From Microbacterium tenebrionis (GTDB lineage Bacteria; Actinomycetota; Actinomycetes; Actinomycetales; Microbacteriaceae), in NCBI RefSeq assembly GCF_903645325.1, contig NZ_CAHJXQ010000014.1, positions 1 to 38,614 on the forward strand: a stretch of 38,614 nt of DNA, read 5' to 3'. A model generated the notes under the pieces. The model had not been told where the DNA came from. It saw only the letters and a program-made list of their open reading frames with translations, and made no database searches. This document shows, in pieces, positions 16,337-27,763 of the stretch (position 1 is the first letter of the stretch; each line of letters starts with the position of its first letter). The translations under genes were made by a program, and so were the position numbers.

Positions 16337-16640
16337 GGATCACGCGCGAGAGAGCCCGCCCGGCGACCCAGACGAACGGAATGCCGACAGCGAGCAACGC
16401 GACGATGTTGGGCTCGAATCGCAACCCCTCTTCGCGACGAACGTATACGCCGAGAGGAATGGAGACACCGCCTCCTCCGCCGCCGCCGTTCTGGTCCTGG
16501 TCGGCGCCGCCGCCGAACCCGGCCCAGGTCAGGGCGACAGGAGTGATGCTCACGCCGTCGACGTCCTGCGGCTCGCCGTAGGCGGCCTTCACGCCGAAGG
16601 CGGAGATCTGCTTTCCGAGGTCCAGTGCGATGTTCGGCAT
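16320..16640 (-). CDS. GerW-like (YtfJ family) protein with C-terminal membrane anchor
   Basis: A 106-residue protein: SAFGVKAAYGEPQDVDGVSITPVAL, a glycine run (QNGGGGGGGVSIPLGVYV), then NIVALLAVGIPFVWVAGRAL, a probable membrane segment with a basic end. The V-x-G-x-x-I-x-P and glycine-rich core resemble the GerW/YtfJ group, named for spore germination but also found in non-sporulating actinobacteria, where the role is unknown. ATG 16640 is chosen because GTGGAG precedes it; a frame opening at 16682 adds an unrelated basic leader. It follows dinB by 38 bases and may be co-transcribed. Confidence 0.75.
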   Translation of the reverse strand: MPNIALDLGKQISAFGVKAAYGEPQDVDGVSITPVALTWAGFGGGADQDQNGGGGGGGVSIPLGVYVRREEGLRFEPNIVALLAVGIPFVWVAGRALSRVIRALKK

Positions 16641-16678
16641 GACTCCACGGTACAGGGCGAAACGCCACACCGGGGAGT

Positions 16679-17935
16679 TCAATCGACCCCGTGATCCTTG
16701 GGATGCCGCGCGGCGCCCCGCCCGTCGCCGCGGCCGATGTGCCGAGCGCGCGTGATCGTGGCGTTGCCGAACCGGGCCCGCGCGTCATCCAGCGCTCCCT
16801 CGACCTTGCGCCAGTGCTCGTCGTCGTCCCACAGGGCGAAAGCGGCGCTGCCCGCCGACCGCAGCTTCTCGGCGCGCACCCCGATCAGGCGGATCGGATC
16901 CCGCCGGTCGATCGACTCGTAGAGGCTCTGCGCTGCCTCGCCGATGCGCTGCCCGACGGAGGTCGGCTCCGTGAGGGTCTGCGACCGGCTGAGAGTGGTG
17001 AAGTCGTCGAAGCGCACCTTGATGGCGACCGTGCCGCACTCCCAGTCTGCTCGGCGCAGCCGCACCGCCACCCGATCGGCGAGTCGCAGGAGCTCGGCGC
17101 GAAGGAACTCGCGATCGGTGATGTCGACGTCGAAGGTCTCCTCGTGACCGACGCTCTTCTCCACCCGCTCCGTCTCGACCTCGCGCGCATCCATGCCGCG
17201 CGCGAGCTGCGCTATGCGCGCGCCCAGGGCGGGTCCGACGGCACGATCGAGCATGTCCTGCGGGGAGTTCCTGATGTCGCCGATCGTGCGGATGCCGCGG
17301 GCCTCCAGCGCCTCGGAGGCCTTCGGCCCCACGCCCCACAGCGCACGGACCGAGCGCGGCGTGAGGAAGTCGAGCGTGTCGGCCGCCGCGACGATCAGCA
17401 GACCGTCGGGCTTGGAGAGCGTCGAGGCCATCTTCGCGACGTGCTTGGTCGCGGCGACGCCGACGCTGCACGTGATCCCGACCTCGGCGTGCACGCGCTC
17501 GCGCACCATGCGCGCGATCCGTCCTGGGCTCCCCCACAGCCGGCGCACCCCCTGGACGTCGAGGAACGCCTCGTCGACGGACAGCGGCTCCACGAGCGGT
17601 GTGATCGACTCGAACACCCCCATCACCTGCTTCGAGACGGCCTGGTAGCGCTCGAAATGCGGCATCACGATCTTCGCCGTCGGGCACAGGCGCATGGCCT
17701 GACCGACCGGCATCGCGGCGCGCACACCGTAGCGACGAGCCTCGTACGATGCGCTCGAGACGACCGAACGGCCGTCCGGCGCCCCGATGATCAGCGGCAG
17801 TCCGCGCAGCGACGGGTCATCGAGCACCTCGACGGCCGCGTAGAACGCATCCATGTCGACGTGCAGGATGCGCGTGCCGCTGTCGTCCGCACCGTCGGGT
17901 GAGACGATGCGGCCACGTCCGTCACCGCGCCCCAT
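16679..17935 (-). CDS. dinB: DNA polymerase IV (Y-family translesion polymerase)
   Basis: Error-prone polymerase that copies past damaged bases. The 418-residue product has the palm catalytic motifs HVDMDAFYAAVE and LSVDEAFLDVQG, the fingers YEARRYGVRAAMP, the thumb helix-hairpin-helix around LWGVGPKASEALEARGI, and a C-terminal little-finger domain. The tail lacks an obvious QLxLF beta-clamp motif at the extreme end. ATG 17935 is six bases after GAGAAT (17942-17947), a -10-like box in leaderless position. I see no LexA box upstream. Confidence 0.96.
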   Translation of the reverse strand: MGRGDGRGRIVSPDGADDSGTRILHVDMDAFYAAVEVLDDPSLRGLPLIIGAPDGRSVVSSASYEARRYGVRAAMPVGQAMRLCPTAKIVMPHFERYQAVSKQVMGVFESITPLVEPLSVDEAFLDVQGVRRLWGSPGRIARMVRERVHAEVGITCSVGVAATKHVAKMASTLSKPDGLLIVAAADTLDFLTPRSVRALWGVGPKASEALEARGIRTIGDIRNSPQDMLDRAVGPALGARIAQLARGMDAREVETERVEKSVGHEETFDVDITDREFLRAELLRLADRVAVRLRRADWECGTVAIKVRFDDFTTLSRSQTLTEPTSVGQRIGEAAQSLYESIDRRDPIRLIGVRAEKLRSAGSAAFALWDDDEHWRKVEGALDDARARFGNATITRARHIGRGDGRGAARHPKDHGVD

Positions 17936-17992
17936 ACGTCCATTCTCGCCGAGGGCACCGACATCCGACGAACAGTCCGGGGGCCGAAACGA

Positions 17993-18031
17993 CGGATGTC
18001 GGACCGATCACGTGAATCGGTCCGACATCCG
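17993..18031 (-). terminator. 16-bp hairpin between gatB and dinB
   Basis: CGGATGTCGGACCGAT pairs perfectly with ATCGGTCCGACATCCG around a seven-base loop. It lies 67 bases past the gatB stop on that strand, so it probably terminates gatCAB. CCGACATCCG recurs just downstream at about 17959-17968, and CGGGGGCCG/CGGCCCCCG flanks give competing pairings. Confidence 0.75.
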
Positions 18032-18097
18032 GGCCCGCGGCCCCCGAAGTGTCGGGGCACGAGGCGGCGCTACTGGGCGGCGCGCTCGAGACTTCGC

Positions 18098-19636
18098 CTA
18101 AGCTTCTGGCTCCGCTGCGCGGGCCAGAACGAGCTCGCGCACGCGTGCGGCGTCCGCCTGCCCCTTCATGGCCTTCATCACGGCACCGATGATGGCGCCT
18201 GCGGCCTGCACCTTGCCGTCCTTGATCTTGGTCATGACGTCGGGCTGAGCGGCCAGCGCCTCGTCGATCGCCGCGATGAGGGCCCCGTCATCTGAGACGA
18301 CCGCGAGTCCGCGGGCATCCACGACCTCCTGCGGCGTTCCCTCGCCGGCGATGACGCCCTCGAGGACCTGACGTGCGAGCTTGTCGGTCAGGGTTCCCTC
18401 GTCCACGAGCTTCTGCAGGGCTGCGACGTTCTCGGGGCTGACCAGTGTCGCGGCATCCTTCTCCTGCGCGTTCGCGAGACGGGTGATCTCACCCGTCCAC
18501 CACTTGCGGGCGGCGGCAGGCGTCGAACCCGCGGCGATCGTCGCCTCGACGGCATCGACCAGATCGCTGTTGCGCACGTCCTGGTACTCGAGGTCGGTGA
18601 ACCCCCATTCGGTCTTCAGCCGGCGACGACGAGCCACCGGCTGCTCGGGCAGGGCTGCGCGCAGCTCCTCGACGAGAGAGGCCGCCGGCTGCACGGGGAG
18701 CAGATCCGGCTCCGGGAAGTAGCGGTAGTCGTCCGCATCCGACTTCGGGCGACCGGGCGAGGTCGTGCCGGTGTCCTCGTGCCAGTGACGGGTCTCCTGC
18801 GTGATCGAACCGCCGTCATGGAGGATCTGCGCCTGGCGCTGGATCTCGTAGCGGACTGCGCGCTCGACGGACCGCATCGAGTTGACGTTCTTCGTCTCTG
18901 TGCGGGTGCCGAGCGGTGCCGGCTCCTCGCCCTCGGCTGTGCGCGGCCTCAGCGACACGTTCGCGTCGCAGCGCAGGTTGCCGCGCTCCAGGCGCGCCTC
19001 GGAGATGCCGAGACTGCGCACGATGTCGCGGATCGTCGACACGTAGGCCTTGGCGACCTCCGGCGCTCGGTGATCCGCACCGAAGATCGTCTTCGTCACG
19101 ATCTCGACGAGCGGGACTCCGGCGCGGTTGTAGTCGACGAGCGAGTACTCCGCCCCCTGGATGCGCCCGGTGGCGCCGCCCATGTGGGTCAGCTTGCCCG
19201 CATCCTCCTCCATGTGCGCCCGCTCGATCGGAACGGTCACGAGCGTGCCGTCCTCGAGCTCGACCTCGACGGAGCCCTCGTACGCGATCGGCTCGTCGTA
19301 CTGGGAGATCTGGTAGTTCTTGCCGAGGTCCGGGTAGAAGTAGTTCTTCCGCGCGAACCGGCTGGACTCGGCGATCGAGCAGTTCAGCGCGAGCCCGAGG
19401 CTGATCGACGACCGGATCGCCGTCTCGTTCACGACCGGCATCGCGCCGGGAAGTCCCAGGTCGACCGGTGCGATGAGCGTGTTCGGCTCAGCTGCGTGAT
19501 ACTTCTCGTTGGCCGGGTTGGGCGCGGCCGAGAACATCTTCGTGTTCGTGTTGAGTTCGACGTGCACCTCGAAGCCGAGCACCGGCTCGAACAGTTCGAG
19601 CGCCTTGTCGAAATCCATCAGCTTTGCCGCAGCCAT
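18098..19636 (-). CDS. gatB: Asp-tRNA(Asn)/Glu-tRNA(Gln) amidotransferase subunit B
   Basis: Binds misacylated tRNA, activates its side chain with ATP and passes it ammonia from GatA. The 512-residue product has the catalytic cradle ([64 protein letters not shown]), then the helical and YqeY-like tail ending [23 protein letters not shown] 19636 shares a base with the gatA stop (TGATG), showing translational coupling; an upstream in-frame extension to 19690 is not family-like. It is last in the gatCAB operon. Confidence 0.98.
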   Translation of the reverse strand: MAAAKLMDFDKALELFEPVLGFEVHVELNTNTKMFSAAPNPANEKYHAAEPNTLIAPVDLGLPGAMPVVNETAIRSSISLGLALNCSIAESSRFARKNYFYPDLGKNYQISQYDEPIAYEGSVEVELEDGTLVTVPIERAHMEEDAGKLTHMGGATGRIQGAEYSLVDYNRAGVPLVEIVTKTIFGADHRAPEVAKAYVSTIRDIVRSLGISEARLERGNLRCDANVSLRPRTAEGEEPAPLGTRTETKNVNSMRSVERAVRYEIQRQAQILHDGGSITQETRHWHEDTGTTSPGRPKSDADDYRYFPEPDLLPVQPAASLVEELRAALPEQPVARRRRLKTEWGFTDLEYQDVRNSDLVDAVEATIAAGSTPAAARKWWTGEITRLANAQEKDAATLVSPENVAALQKLVDEGTLTDKLARQVLEGVIAGEGTPQEVVDARGLAVVSDDGALIAAIDEALAAQPDVMTKIKDGKVQAAGAIIGAVMKAMKGQADAARVRELVLARAAEPEA

Positions 19637-21153
19637 CAGCGGTTCCCTCCTGCAAGCTGCGGGGCTCGGGTGAGCAGCGACGCTCCCCACGAGTCGACCA
19701 GCAGTGTTTCGAGCGCGGCGCCGACCCGGTACAGACGGGCATCCTCACGCGCAGGCGCGAGGAACTGGATGCCGACGGGCAGACCGTCGTCATCTGCCAG
19801 CCCCGAAGGGATCGAGATGCCGGGCACGCCGGCGAGGTTCGCCGGGATCGTCGTGACGTCGTTCAAGTACATCTGCAGCGGGTCGTCGATCCGCTCGCCG
19901 ATCTTGAACGCCGTGGTCGGCGCCGTCGGCGTCGCGATGACGTCGACCTCGGCGAACGCGCGGTCGAAGTCCTGCTGGATCAGCGTACGCACCTTCTGCG
20001 CGCTGCCGTAGTAGGCGTCGTAGTACCCGGCCGACAGCGCGTAGGTGCCGAGGATGATCCGGCGCTTGACCTCGTCGCCGAAACCGGCGTCGCGGGTGGC
20101 CGACATGACGTCCTCCACGGTCGGGTTGCCGTCCGGCGTGACGCGGAGGCCGAAGCGCACGGAGTCGAACTTCGCCAGGTTGCTGGATGCCTCGGCCGGG
20201 AGGATGAGGTAGTAGGCGGCGACACCGTATTCGAAGTGGGGAGTGGAGATCTCGACGACCTCGGCGCCGTTCCGCTCCAGCAGATCGAGCGAGGCGCGGA
20301 AGGATGCCGCGACGCCGGGCTGGAAACCGGAGTCCGGGAGTTCCTTGATGACGCCGACCTTCAGTCCCTTCAGAACGTCCCCGCGTGCGCCCTCGCGTGC
20401 GGCATCTGCGAACGACGGCCAGGCGTCGGTGAGAGAGGTCGAATCGTGCGGGTCGTGCCCAGCGATGACGTCGTGCAGGAGGCCCGAGTCGAGCACGGTG
20501 CGCGTGACGGGACCGACCTGGTCGAGGCTCGAGGCCAGCGCGATCGCACCGTAGCGACTGACGCCGCCGTACGTGGGCTTGACGCCGACCGTGCCTGTGA
20601 CGTGCGCCGGTTGCCGGATCGACCCTCCGGTGTCAGAGCCCAGGGCGAGAGGTGCTTCGAACGCGGCGACCGCGGCCGCCGAACCGCCGCCGGACCCGCC
20701 GGGGATCCGGTCGAGGTCCCAGGGGTTGCGGGTCGGGCCGTAGGCGGAGTGCTCGGTGGAGGAACCCATCGCGAACTCGTCCATGTTCGTCTTGCCGAGC
20801 GGCACGAGGCCGGCCGCGCGCGAGCGGGCGACGACCGTGGCGTCGTAGGGCGACATGTAGCCCTCGAGGATCTTCGACCCGCTCGTGGTCGGCTGATCGG
20901 TGGTCACCAGCACGTCCTTGATCGCCAGCGGGACGCCGGCGAGCGGGTGCAGCTGCTCCCCCGCGGCGCGGGCCGTGTCGATCGCGTCCGCGGCGGCGAG
21001 CGCACCGTCGTTGACGTGCAGGAAGGCGTGGAGGTCTCCGTCGACGGCGGCGATGCGGTCGAGGTGCGCCTGGGTGGCCTCGCGGCTGGAGACCTCGCCG
21101 GCGGAGAGCTTCTCGGCGAGCTCGGCGGCGGTCAGTCGGATGATGTCGCTCAC
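19636..21153 (-). CDS. gatA: Asp/Glu-tRNA amidotransferase subunit A
   Basis: Amidase subunit releasing ammonia from glutamine for transamidation of Glu-tRNA(Gln)/Asp-tRNA(Asn). The 505-residue product carries the amidase-signature triad: the lysine in [12 protein letters not shown], and the cis-serine and nucleophilic serine in [13 protein letters not shown] and [12 protein letters not shown]. The start is GTG 21153, overlapping the gatC stop by four bases (GTGA). Its own stop overlaps the gatB ATG. Confidence 0.98.
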   Translation of the reverse strand: MSDIIRLTAAELAEKLSAGEVSSREATQAHLDRIAAVDGDLHAFLHVNDGALAAADAIDTARAAGEQLHPLAGVPLAIKDVLVTTDQPTTSGSKILEGYMSPYDATVVARSRAAGLVPLGKTNMDEFAMGSSTEHSAYGPTRNPWDLDRIPGGSGGGSAAAVAAFEAPLALGSDTGGSIRQPAHVTGTVGVKPTYGGVSRYGAIALASSLDQVGPVTRTVLDSGLLHDVIAGHDPHDSTSLTDAWPSFADAAREGARGDVLKGLKVGVIKELPDSGFQPGVAASFRASLDLLERNGAEVVEISTPHFEYGVAAYYLILPAEASSNLAKFDSVRFGLRVTPDGNPTVEDVMSATRDAGFGDEVKRRIILGTYALSAGYYDAYYGSAQKVRTLIQQDFDRAFAEVDVIATPTAPTTAFKIGERIDDPLQMYLNDVTTIPANLAGVPGISIPSGLADDDGLPVGIQFLAPAREDARLYRVGAALETLLVDSWGASLLTRAPQLAGGNR

Positions 21154-21449
21154 TGCTCCTCCCCGAGGATCGCGGTCACGCGGAAGCGGCCGTCGGCGGC
21201 ATCCGGCGCGTTCTGCAGCACCTGCTCGTGGGTGAGCGTGTCGCCGACCTCGTCGGGTCGGAACACGTTCGCCAGCGGAATCGGGTGGCTCGTGGCCACC
21301 ACGTCGGGCGTCGCGACCTGCGAGACCTTGGCGATGTTGTCGACGATGGCATCGAGCTGGCCCGTGAGCCGCGTCACCTCGTCGTCGTTCAGCTGGATGC
21401 GCGCGAGCACGCCGAGATGGCGCACAAGATCAGGGGTGATTTCAGACAC
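21150..21449 (-). CDS. gatC: Asp/Glu-tRNA amidotransferase subunit C
   Basis: Small stabilising subunit that wraps the GatA/GatB interface. The 99-residue protein begins [19 protein letters not shown], the typical first helix, and contains [26 protein letters not shown], where the R-x-D stretch matches the family. The start is GTG 21449, exactly six bases after TAGACT (21456-21461), so it opens a leaderless gatCAB mRNA. Confidence 0.96.
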   Translation of the reverse strand: MSEITPDLVRHLGVLARIQLNDDEVTRLTGQLDAIVDNIAKVSQVATPDVVATSHPIPLANVFRPDEVGDTLTHEQVLQNAPDAADGRFRVTAILGEEQ

Positions 21450-21455
21450 TCCCCA

Positions 21456-21471
21456 AGTCTAGTTCTAGGCT
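21456..21471. promoter_or_regulatory. Overlapping divergent promoters of gatCAB and fadD
   Basis: Minus strand TAGACT at 21456-21461 is six bases from gatC GTG 21449; plus strand TAGGCT at 21466-21471 is six bases from fadD ATG 21478. The two -10 boxes are four bases apart and each -35 region would fall near the other gene's start, so occupation by polymerase should be mutually exclusive. Confidence 0.65.
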
Positions 21472-21477
21472 GAGACC

Positions 21478-23175
21478 ATGACGACGTTCGTTCCCCCTCG
21501 TCCCTGGATCGCCAGCTACGCCGAGGGTGTTCCTGCCGAACTCGCTCCCGTCAGCGGCTCGCTCATCGACATCGTGGCAGCCTCGGCACGGGACTACCCG
21601 GATGCTCCGGCGCTGGAGTTCTTCGGCCGGACGACCTCGTATGGGCAGATGCAGGAGGCGATCGATCGTGCCGCCGCAGGGCTCCATGCGCTCGGCGTGC
21701 GCGCCGGCGACCCCGTCGCCATCGTGCTGCCCAACTGCCCGCAGCACATCGTCGCCTTCTACGCCGTGCTGCGGCTGGGCGCGATCGTCGTCGAGCACAA
21801 CCCGCTGTACACGGCGCGCGAGCTGCGCAAGCAGTTCGAGGACCACGGCGCCAAGCACGCCATCGTGTGGAGCAAGGTCGTGAAGACCGTGCAGGACTTC
21901 CCTCAAGATCTTGCGGTGACCTCGCTCATCTCCGTCGATGTGACCACGGCCATGCCGACGCTCACCCGTCTCGCTCTGAAGCTGCCGATCGCGAAGGCCC
22001 GCGAGTCGCGTGAAGCGCTCACCGAGAAGGTCCGCGGGGCGATCTCGTGGGAGCAGATCGTGCGCTCCGAGCCGCTGCCGGCATCGCACCCGCGTCCGGC
22101 CACCGACGACCTCGCGATCATCCAGTACACGTCCGGCACGACGGGCACGCCCAAGGGCGCCGCGCTCACGCATCGGAACCTGCTCGCCAATGCGGCCCAG
22201 GCCCAGTCGTGGGTTCCCTCGATCACCCGCGGCAACGGCTGCGTCGTGTACGCGGTGCTGCCGATGTTCCACGCCTACGGGCTCACGCTCTGTCTGACGT
22301 TCGCGATGTCGATGGGTGCGCGGCTCGTGCTCTTCCCCAAGTTCGACCCGGACCTCGTCCTCGACGTCGTGAAGAAGCATCCGCCGACGTTCCTGCCGCT
22401 CGTGCCGCCGATCGCCGAGCGCCTGCTGGCCGCGGCCACGGCGAAGGGCATCTCCTTGGCGGGAACCGAGGTCGCCATCTCGGGCGCCATGGCGTTGCCG
22501 CATGAGCTGGTCGTGCCGTTCGAAGCCGCCAGCGGCGGCTACCTCGTCGAGGGATACGGGCTCAGCGAATGCTCCCCCGTGCTCATGGCGAATCCCGTGG
22601 CGGAGAACCGCGTCGCCGGTACCGTCGGGCTGCCGCTCCCCGGAACCGAGTGCCGGGTCGTCGACCCGGACGAGCCGACGAAGGATGTCGAGCCGGGCAC
22701 CCCCGGCGAGCTCGTCGTCCGCGGGCCGCAGGTGTTCTCCGGGTACTACGGCAAGCCCGAGGTGACGGAAGCGGCGTTCGTCGACGGCTGGTACCGCACG
22801 GGCGACATCGTGACGATCGATGACGCCGGCTTCGTGCGGATCGTCGACCGGATCAAGGAGCTCATCATCACCGGCGGCTTCAACGTCTCGCCCACCGAGG
22901 TCGAGAACGTGCTGCGTCAGCATCCGTCCATCGAGGACGTCGCCGTCGTTGGACTGCCCAGCGGCCACTCGGGTGAAGAGGTCGTCGCCGCCGTCGTGCT
23001 GGATGCCGGCGCAGAGCTCGACGAGGACGCCATCCGCACCTTCGCCCGCAGCATCCTCACCCCGTACAAGGTCCCGCGGCGCCTGTTCGTCGTCGACGAG
23101 CTGCCCAAGTCGCTCATCGGCAAGGTGCTGCGCCGCCAGGTCAAGGAGAAGATCACAGCCCTCACCGGCAGTTGA
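21478..23175 (+). CDS. fadD: Long-chain fatty-acid-CoA ligase (AMP-forming)
   Basis: Activates fatty acids to acyl-CoA through an acyl-adenylate. The 565-residue product has the AMP-binding signature YTSGTTGTPKGAALTHRNL, the adenine motif VEGYGLSECSP, the aspartate in WYRTGDIV, the hinge motif RIKELIITGGFNVSPTEVE and the C-terminal lysine in LPKSLIGKVLRR. Chain length cannot be set from sequence; the pattern is closest to long-chain FadD proteins. It has its own leaderless promoter, and the two thioesterases upstream in the window act in the opposite direction on acyl-CoA. Confidence 0.95.
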   Translation: MTTFVPPRPWIASYAEGVPAELAPVSGSLIDIVAASARDYPDAPALEFFGRTTSYGQMQEAIDRAAAGLHALGVRAGDPVAIVLPNCPQHIVAFYAVLRLGAIVVEHNPLYTARELRKQFEDHGAKHAIVWSKVVKTVQDFPQDLAVTSLISVDVTTAMPTLTRLALKLPIAKARESREALTEKVRGAISWEQIVRSEPLPASHPRPATDDLAIIQYTSGTTGTPKGAALTHRNLLANAAQAQSWVPSITRGNGCVVYAVLPMFHAYGLTLCLTFAMSMGARLVLFPKFDPDLVLDVVKKHPPTFLPLVPPIAERLLAAATAKGISLAGTEVAISGAMALPHELVVPFEAASGGYLVEGYGLSECSPVLMANPVAENRVAGTVGLPLPGTECRVVDPDEPTKDVEPGTPGELVVRGPQVFSGYYGKPEVTEAAFVDGWYRTGDIVTIDDAGFVRIVDRIKELIITGGFNVSPTEVENVLRQHPSIEDVAVVGLPSGHSGEEVVAAVVLDAGAELDEDAIRTFARSILTPYKVPRRLFVVDELPKSLIGKVLRRQVKEKITALTGS

Positions 23176-23211
23176 CGCGCGTTCTCCCAGACAAGCGCGG
23201 GCGCGGGGCGC

Positions 23212-23217
23212 TACCTT
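23212..23217 (+). promoter_or_regulatory. -10 box (TACCTT) for the leaderless helicase gene
   Basis: TACCTT is followed by six bases and GTG 23224. The fadD stop is 36 bases upstream; I see no terminator between them, so some read-through is likely. Confidence 0.55.
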
Positions 23218-23223
23218 TGATCA

Positions 23224-25038
23224 GTGACCCCTGAAGACGCACCCCGCACTGAGCCCGCCGACGAGTCGACCACGACACCCGGATTCGAGGAGCTCGGCAT
23301 CACCGGGCCCGTCCTCAAAGCCGTCCGCGACCTGGGCTACGAGACGCCATCGCCGATCCAGGCGGCGACCATCCCGTTGCTGATCCAGGGCCGTGACGTT
23401 CTCGGCACCGCGCAGACCGGAACAGGCAAGACCGCCGCCTTCGCGCTTCCCGTGCTCGAGAACCTCGACCTGTCGCAGAAGACTCCGCAGGCACTCGTGC
23501 TCGCCCCGACCCGCGAGCTCGCGCTGCAGGTGTGCGAGGCGTTCGAGGCGTACTCGTCGCGCATGAAGGACGTCCGCGTGCTGCCGGTCTACGGCGGTCA
23601 GGGCTACGGCGTGCAGCTGTCGGCGCTGCGACGCGGCGTGCACATCGTCGTCGGCACGCCGGGGCGCATCATGGACCACCAGGCCAAGGGCACCCTCGAC
23701 CTGTCCGAGCTGAAGTACCTCGTGCTCGACGAGGCCGACGAGATGCTCAAGATGGGCTTCGCCGAGGATGTCGAGCAGATCCTCGCCCAGACCCCGTCCG
23801 ACAAGCAGGTCGCGCTGTTCTCGGCGACGATGCCCGCCGCGATCCGGCGCCTCGCCCAGCAGTACCTGAACGCGCCGGAAGAAGTCGCGATCACGGCGAA
23901 GACCACGACCAACCAGAACATCACGCAGCGCTACCTCGTCGTCTCGTACCAGCAGAAGGTCGACGCACTCACCCGCATCCTCGAGGTCGAGAACTTCGAC
24001 GGGATGATCGTGTTCGTCCGCACGAAGAACGAGACGGAGACGCTGGCCGAGAAGCTGCGTGCCCGCGGATACTCGGCGGCGGCGATCAACGGCGACGTGC
24101 CCCAGGTGCAGCGCGAGCGCAGCGTCAATCAGCTCAAGGACGGCAAGCTCGACATCCTCGTCGCCACCGATGTCGCCGCCCGCGGGTTGGACGTGGAGCG
24201 CATCAGCCACGTCGTGAACTTCGACATCCCCACCGACACCGAGTCGTACGTGCACCGGATCGGACGCACCGGTCGTGCGGGCCGCTCGGGAGATGCGATC
24301 AGCTTCATCACCCCGCGCGAGCGCTACCTTCTCAAGCACATCGAGAAGGCGACCCGCCAGCAGCCGACGCAGATGCAGCTGCCGACCACCGAGGACGTCA
24401 ACACCACGCGGCTCGCACGCTTCGACGACGCGATCACCGCTGCCCTGGGCGAAGGCGACCGCATCGAGAAGTTCCGCGACATCATCGCCCACTACGTCCG
24501 AAACCACGACGTGCCCGAGGCCGATGTCGCCGCGGCCCTCGCCGTCGTCGCGCAGGGTGAGACTCCTCTGCTGCTCGACCCCGAGAACGATGAGCTGACC
24601 GCCGCCGTCGCCCGCGAGAACCGTCCGTCGCGCGAGGGCCGTGACCGCGACCGCCCGGCACGCGAGCCACGCGAGCGCCGCAGCCGCGGTGACTACGCGC
24701 CGTACCGGATCGAGGTCGGACGCCGTCACCGCGTCGAGCCCCGCCAGATCGTCGGCGCGCTCGCGAACGAGGGCGGCCTCGGCCGCGACGACTTCGGTGC
24801 GATCAACATCCGCCCCGACTTCTCGATCGTGGAGCTTCCGGCGAACATGCCGGCATCCGTGCTCGAGAAGCTGCGCGACACCCGCATCTCGGGACGCGCG
24901 ATCGAGATCAAGCCCGACCGCGGCCCGCGCGGAGGCGGTGCGCGCCGCCCGCGCGAGGACCGTGACAGCGGCTACGAGCGCGGGGACCGTCCGTCGTACG
25001 ACGACCGCCCGGCGCGCAAGCCGCGGCACAAGGGCTGA
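23224..25038 (+). CDS. deaD: DEAD-box ATP-dependent RNA helicase (DeaD/CsdA type)
   Basis: Unwinds structured RNA in ribosome assembly and mRNA decay. The 604-residue product has the Q motif (GYETPSPIQAATIPLL), Walker A AQTGTGKT, PTRELALQ, LDEADEMLKMGF, SAT and HRIGRTGRAG, then a C-terminal DbpA-like RNA-binding fold (YRIEVGRRHRVEPRQIVGAL). This is flanked by an Arg/Glu/Asp-rich linker and a basic, glycine-rich tail (RRPREDRDSGYERGDR) likely to be disordered and to bind RNA. GTG 23224 fits the promoter geometry. Confidence 0.96.
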   Translation: MTPEDAPRTEPADESTTTPGFEELGITGPVLKAVRDLGYETPSPIQAATIPLLIQGRDVLGTAQTGTGKTAAFALPVLENLDLSQKTPQALVLAPTRELALQVCEAFEAYSSRMKDVRVLPVYGGQGYGVQLSALRRGVHIVVGTPGRIMDHQAKGTLDLSELKYLVLDEADEMLKMGFAEDVEQILAQTPSDKQVALFSATMPAAIRRLAQQYLNAPEEVAITAKTTTNQNITQRYLVVSYQQKVDALTRILEVENFDGMIVFVRTKNETETLAEKLRARGYSAAAINGDVPQVQRERSVNQLKDGKLDILVATDVAARGLDVERISHVVNFDIPTDTESYVHRIGRTGRAGRSGDAISFITPRERYLLKHIEKATRQQPTQMQLPTTEDVNTTRLARFDDAITAALGEGDRIEKFRDIIAHYVRNHDVPEADVAAALAVVAQGETPLLLDPENDELTAAVARENRPSREGRDRDRPAREPRERRSRGDYAPYRIEVGRRHRVEPRQIVGALANEGGLGRDDFGAINIRPDFSIVELPANMPASVLEKLRDTRISGRAIEIKPDRGPRGGGARRPREDRDSGYERGDRPSYDDRPARKPRHKG

Positions 25039-25045
25039 GTTCCTC

Positions 25046-25110
25046 GAGACGGGGTTTGCAGCATGAGACCCGGGCCACCTGCGCCCGTGTCATGCCGCAA
25101 ACCCCGTTTC
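25046..25110. repeat. Long imperfect hairpin between helicase and acylphosphatase genes
   Basis: The outer arms GAGACGGGGTTTGC (25046-25059) and GCAAACCCCGTTTC (25097-25110) pair with one G-U. After a mismatch the inner arms GCATGA/TCATGC and CGGGC/GCCCG continue with a small bulge. The unit is nearly palindromic over 65 bases, like a terminator or a REP-type intergenic repeat. No second copy was seen in this window. Confidence 0.7.
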
Positions 25111-25138
25111 GCTTCGGAAATGCGAGCAAGCTGAAGAC

Positions 25139-25411
25139 ATGAAGTCGGTGCGGGTCGTGGTGCGCGGACGGGTGCAGGGCGTCGGATTCCGCTGGTTCGT
25201 GCGGGATGCCGCGGACGCTCAGGGCGTCACCGGCTGGGTGCGCAATCTCCGCGACGGGTCGGTCGAGGCGGAGCTGCACGGTTCGGATGCCGCCGTTCAG
25301 GCGGTTCTCGACGCGATGGCCACGGGACCGATCGGTTCACGCGTTGACGGCGTCGACGTCACGGCAGCCGCAGCACAGCCGGGGGCGGGCTTCAGCATCC
25401 GCTCGACCTGA
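25139..25411 (+). CDS. acyP: Acylphosphatase
   Basis: Small cytosolic enzyme hydrolysing acyl phosphates. The 90-residue product shows the family signature GRVQGVGFRWFVRDAADAQG, with the phosphate-binding arginine, and GWVRNLRDGSVEAELHG, with the catalytic asparagine. Length and motif order are as in the family. It is flanked by the long hairpin upstream and the convergent ligA, whose stop is five bases away. Confidence 0.96.
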   Translation: MKSVRVVVRGRVQGVGFRWFVRDAADAQGVTGWVRNLRDGSVEAELHGSDAAVQAVLDAMATGPIGSRVDGVDVTAAAAQPGAGFSIRST

Positions 25412-25416
25412 CCTCG

Positions 25417-27744
<2,328 letters not shown>

Positions 27745-27763
27745 GGAGCGCACACCGACATTC

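Noticed and set aside
16641..16682. Longer start for the GerW-like protein at 16682
   Set aside because: The added residues are unrelated to the family and ATG 16640 has a GTGGAG ribosome site.
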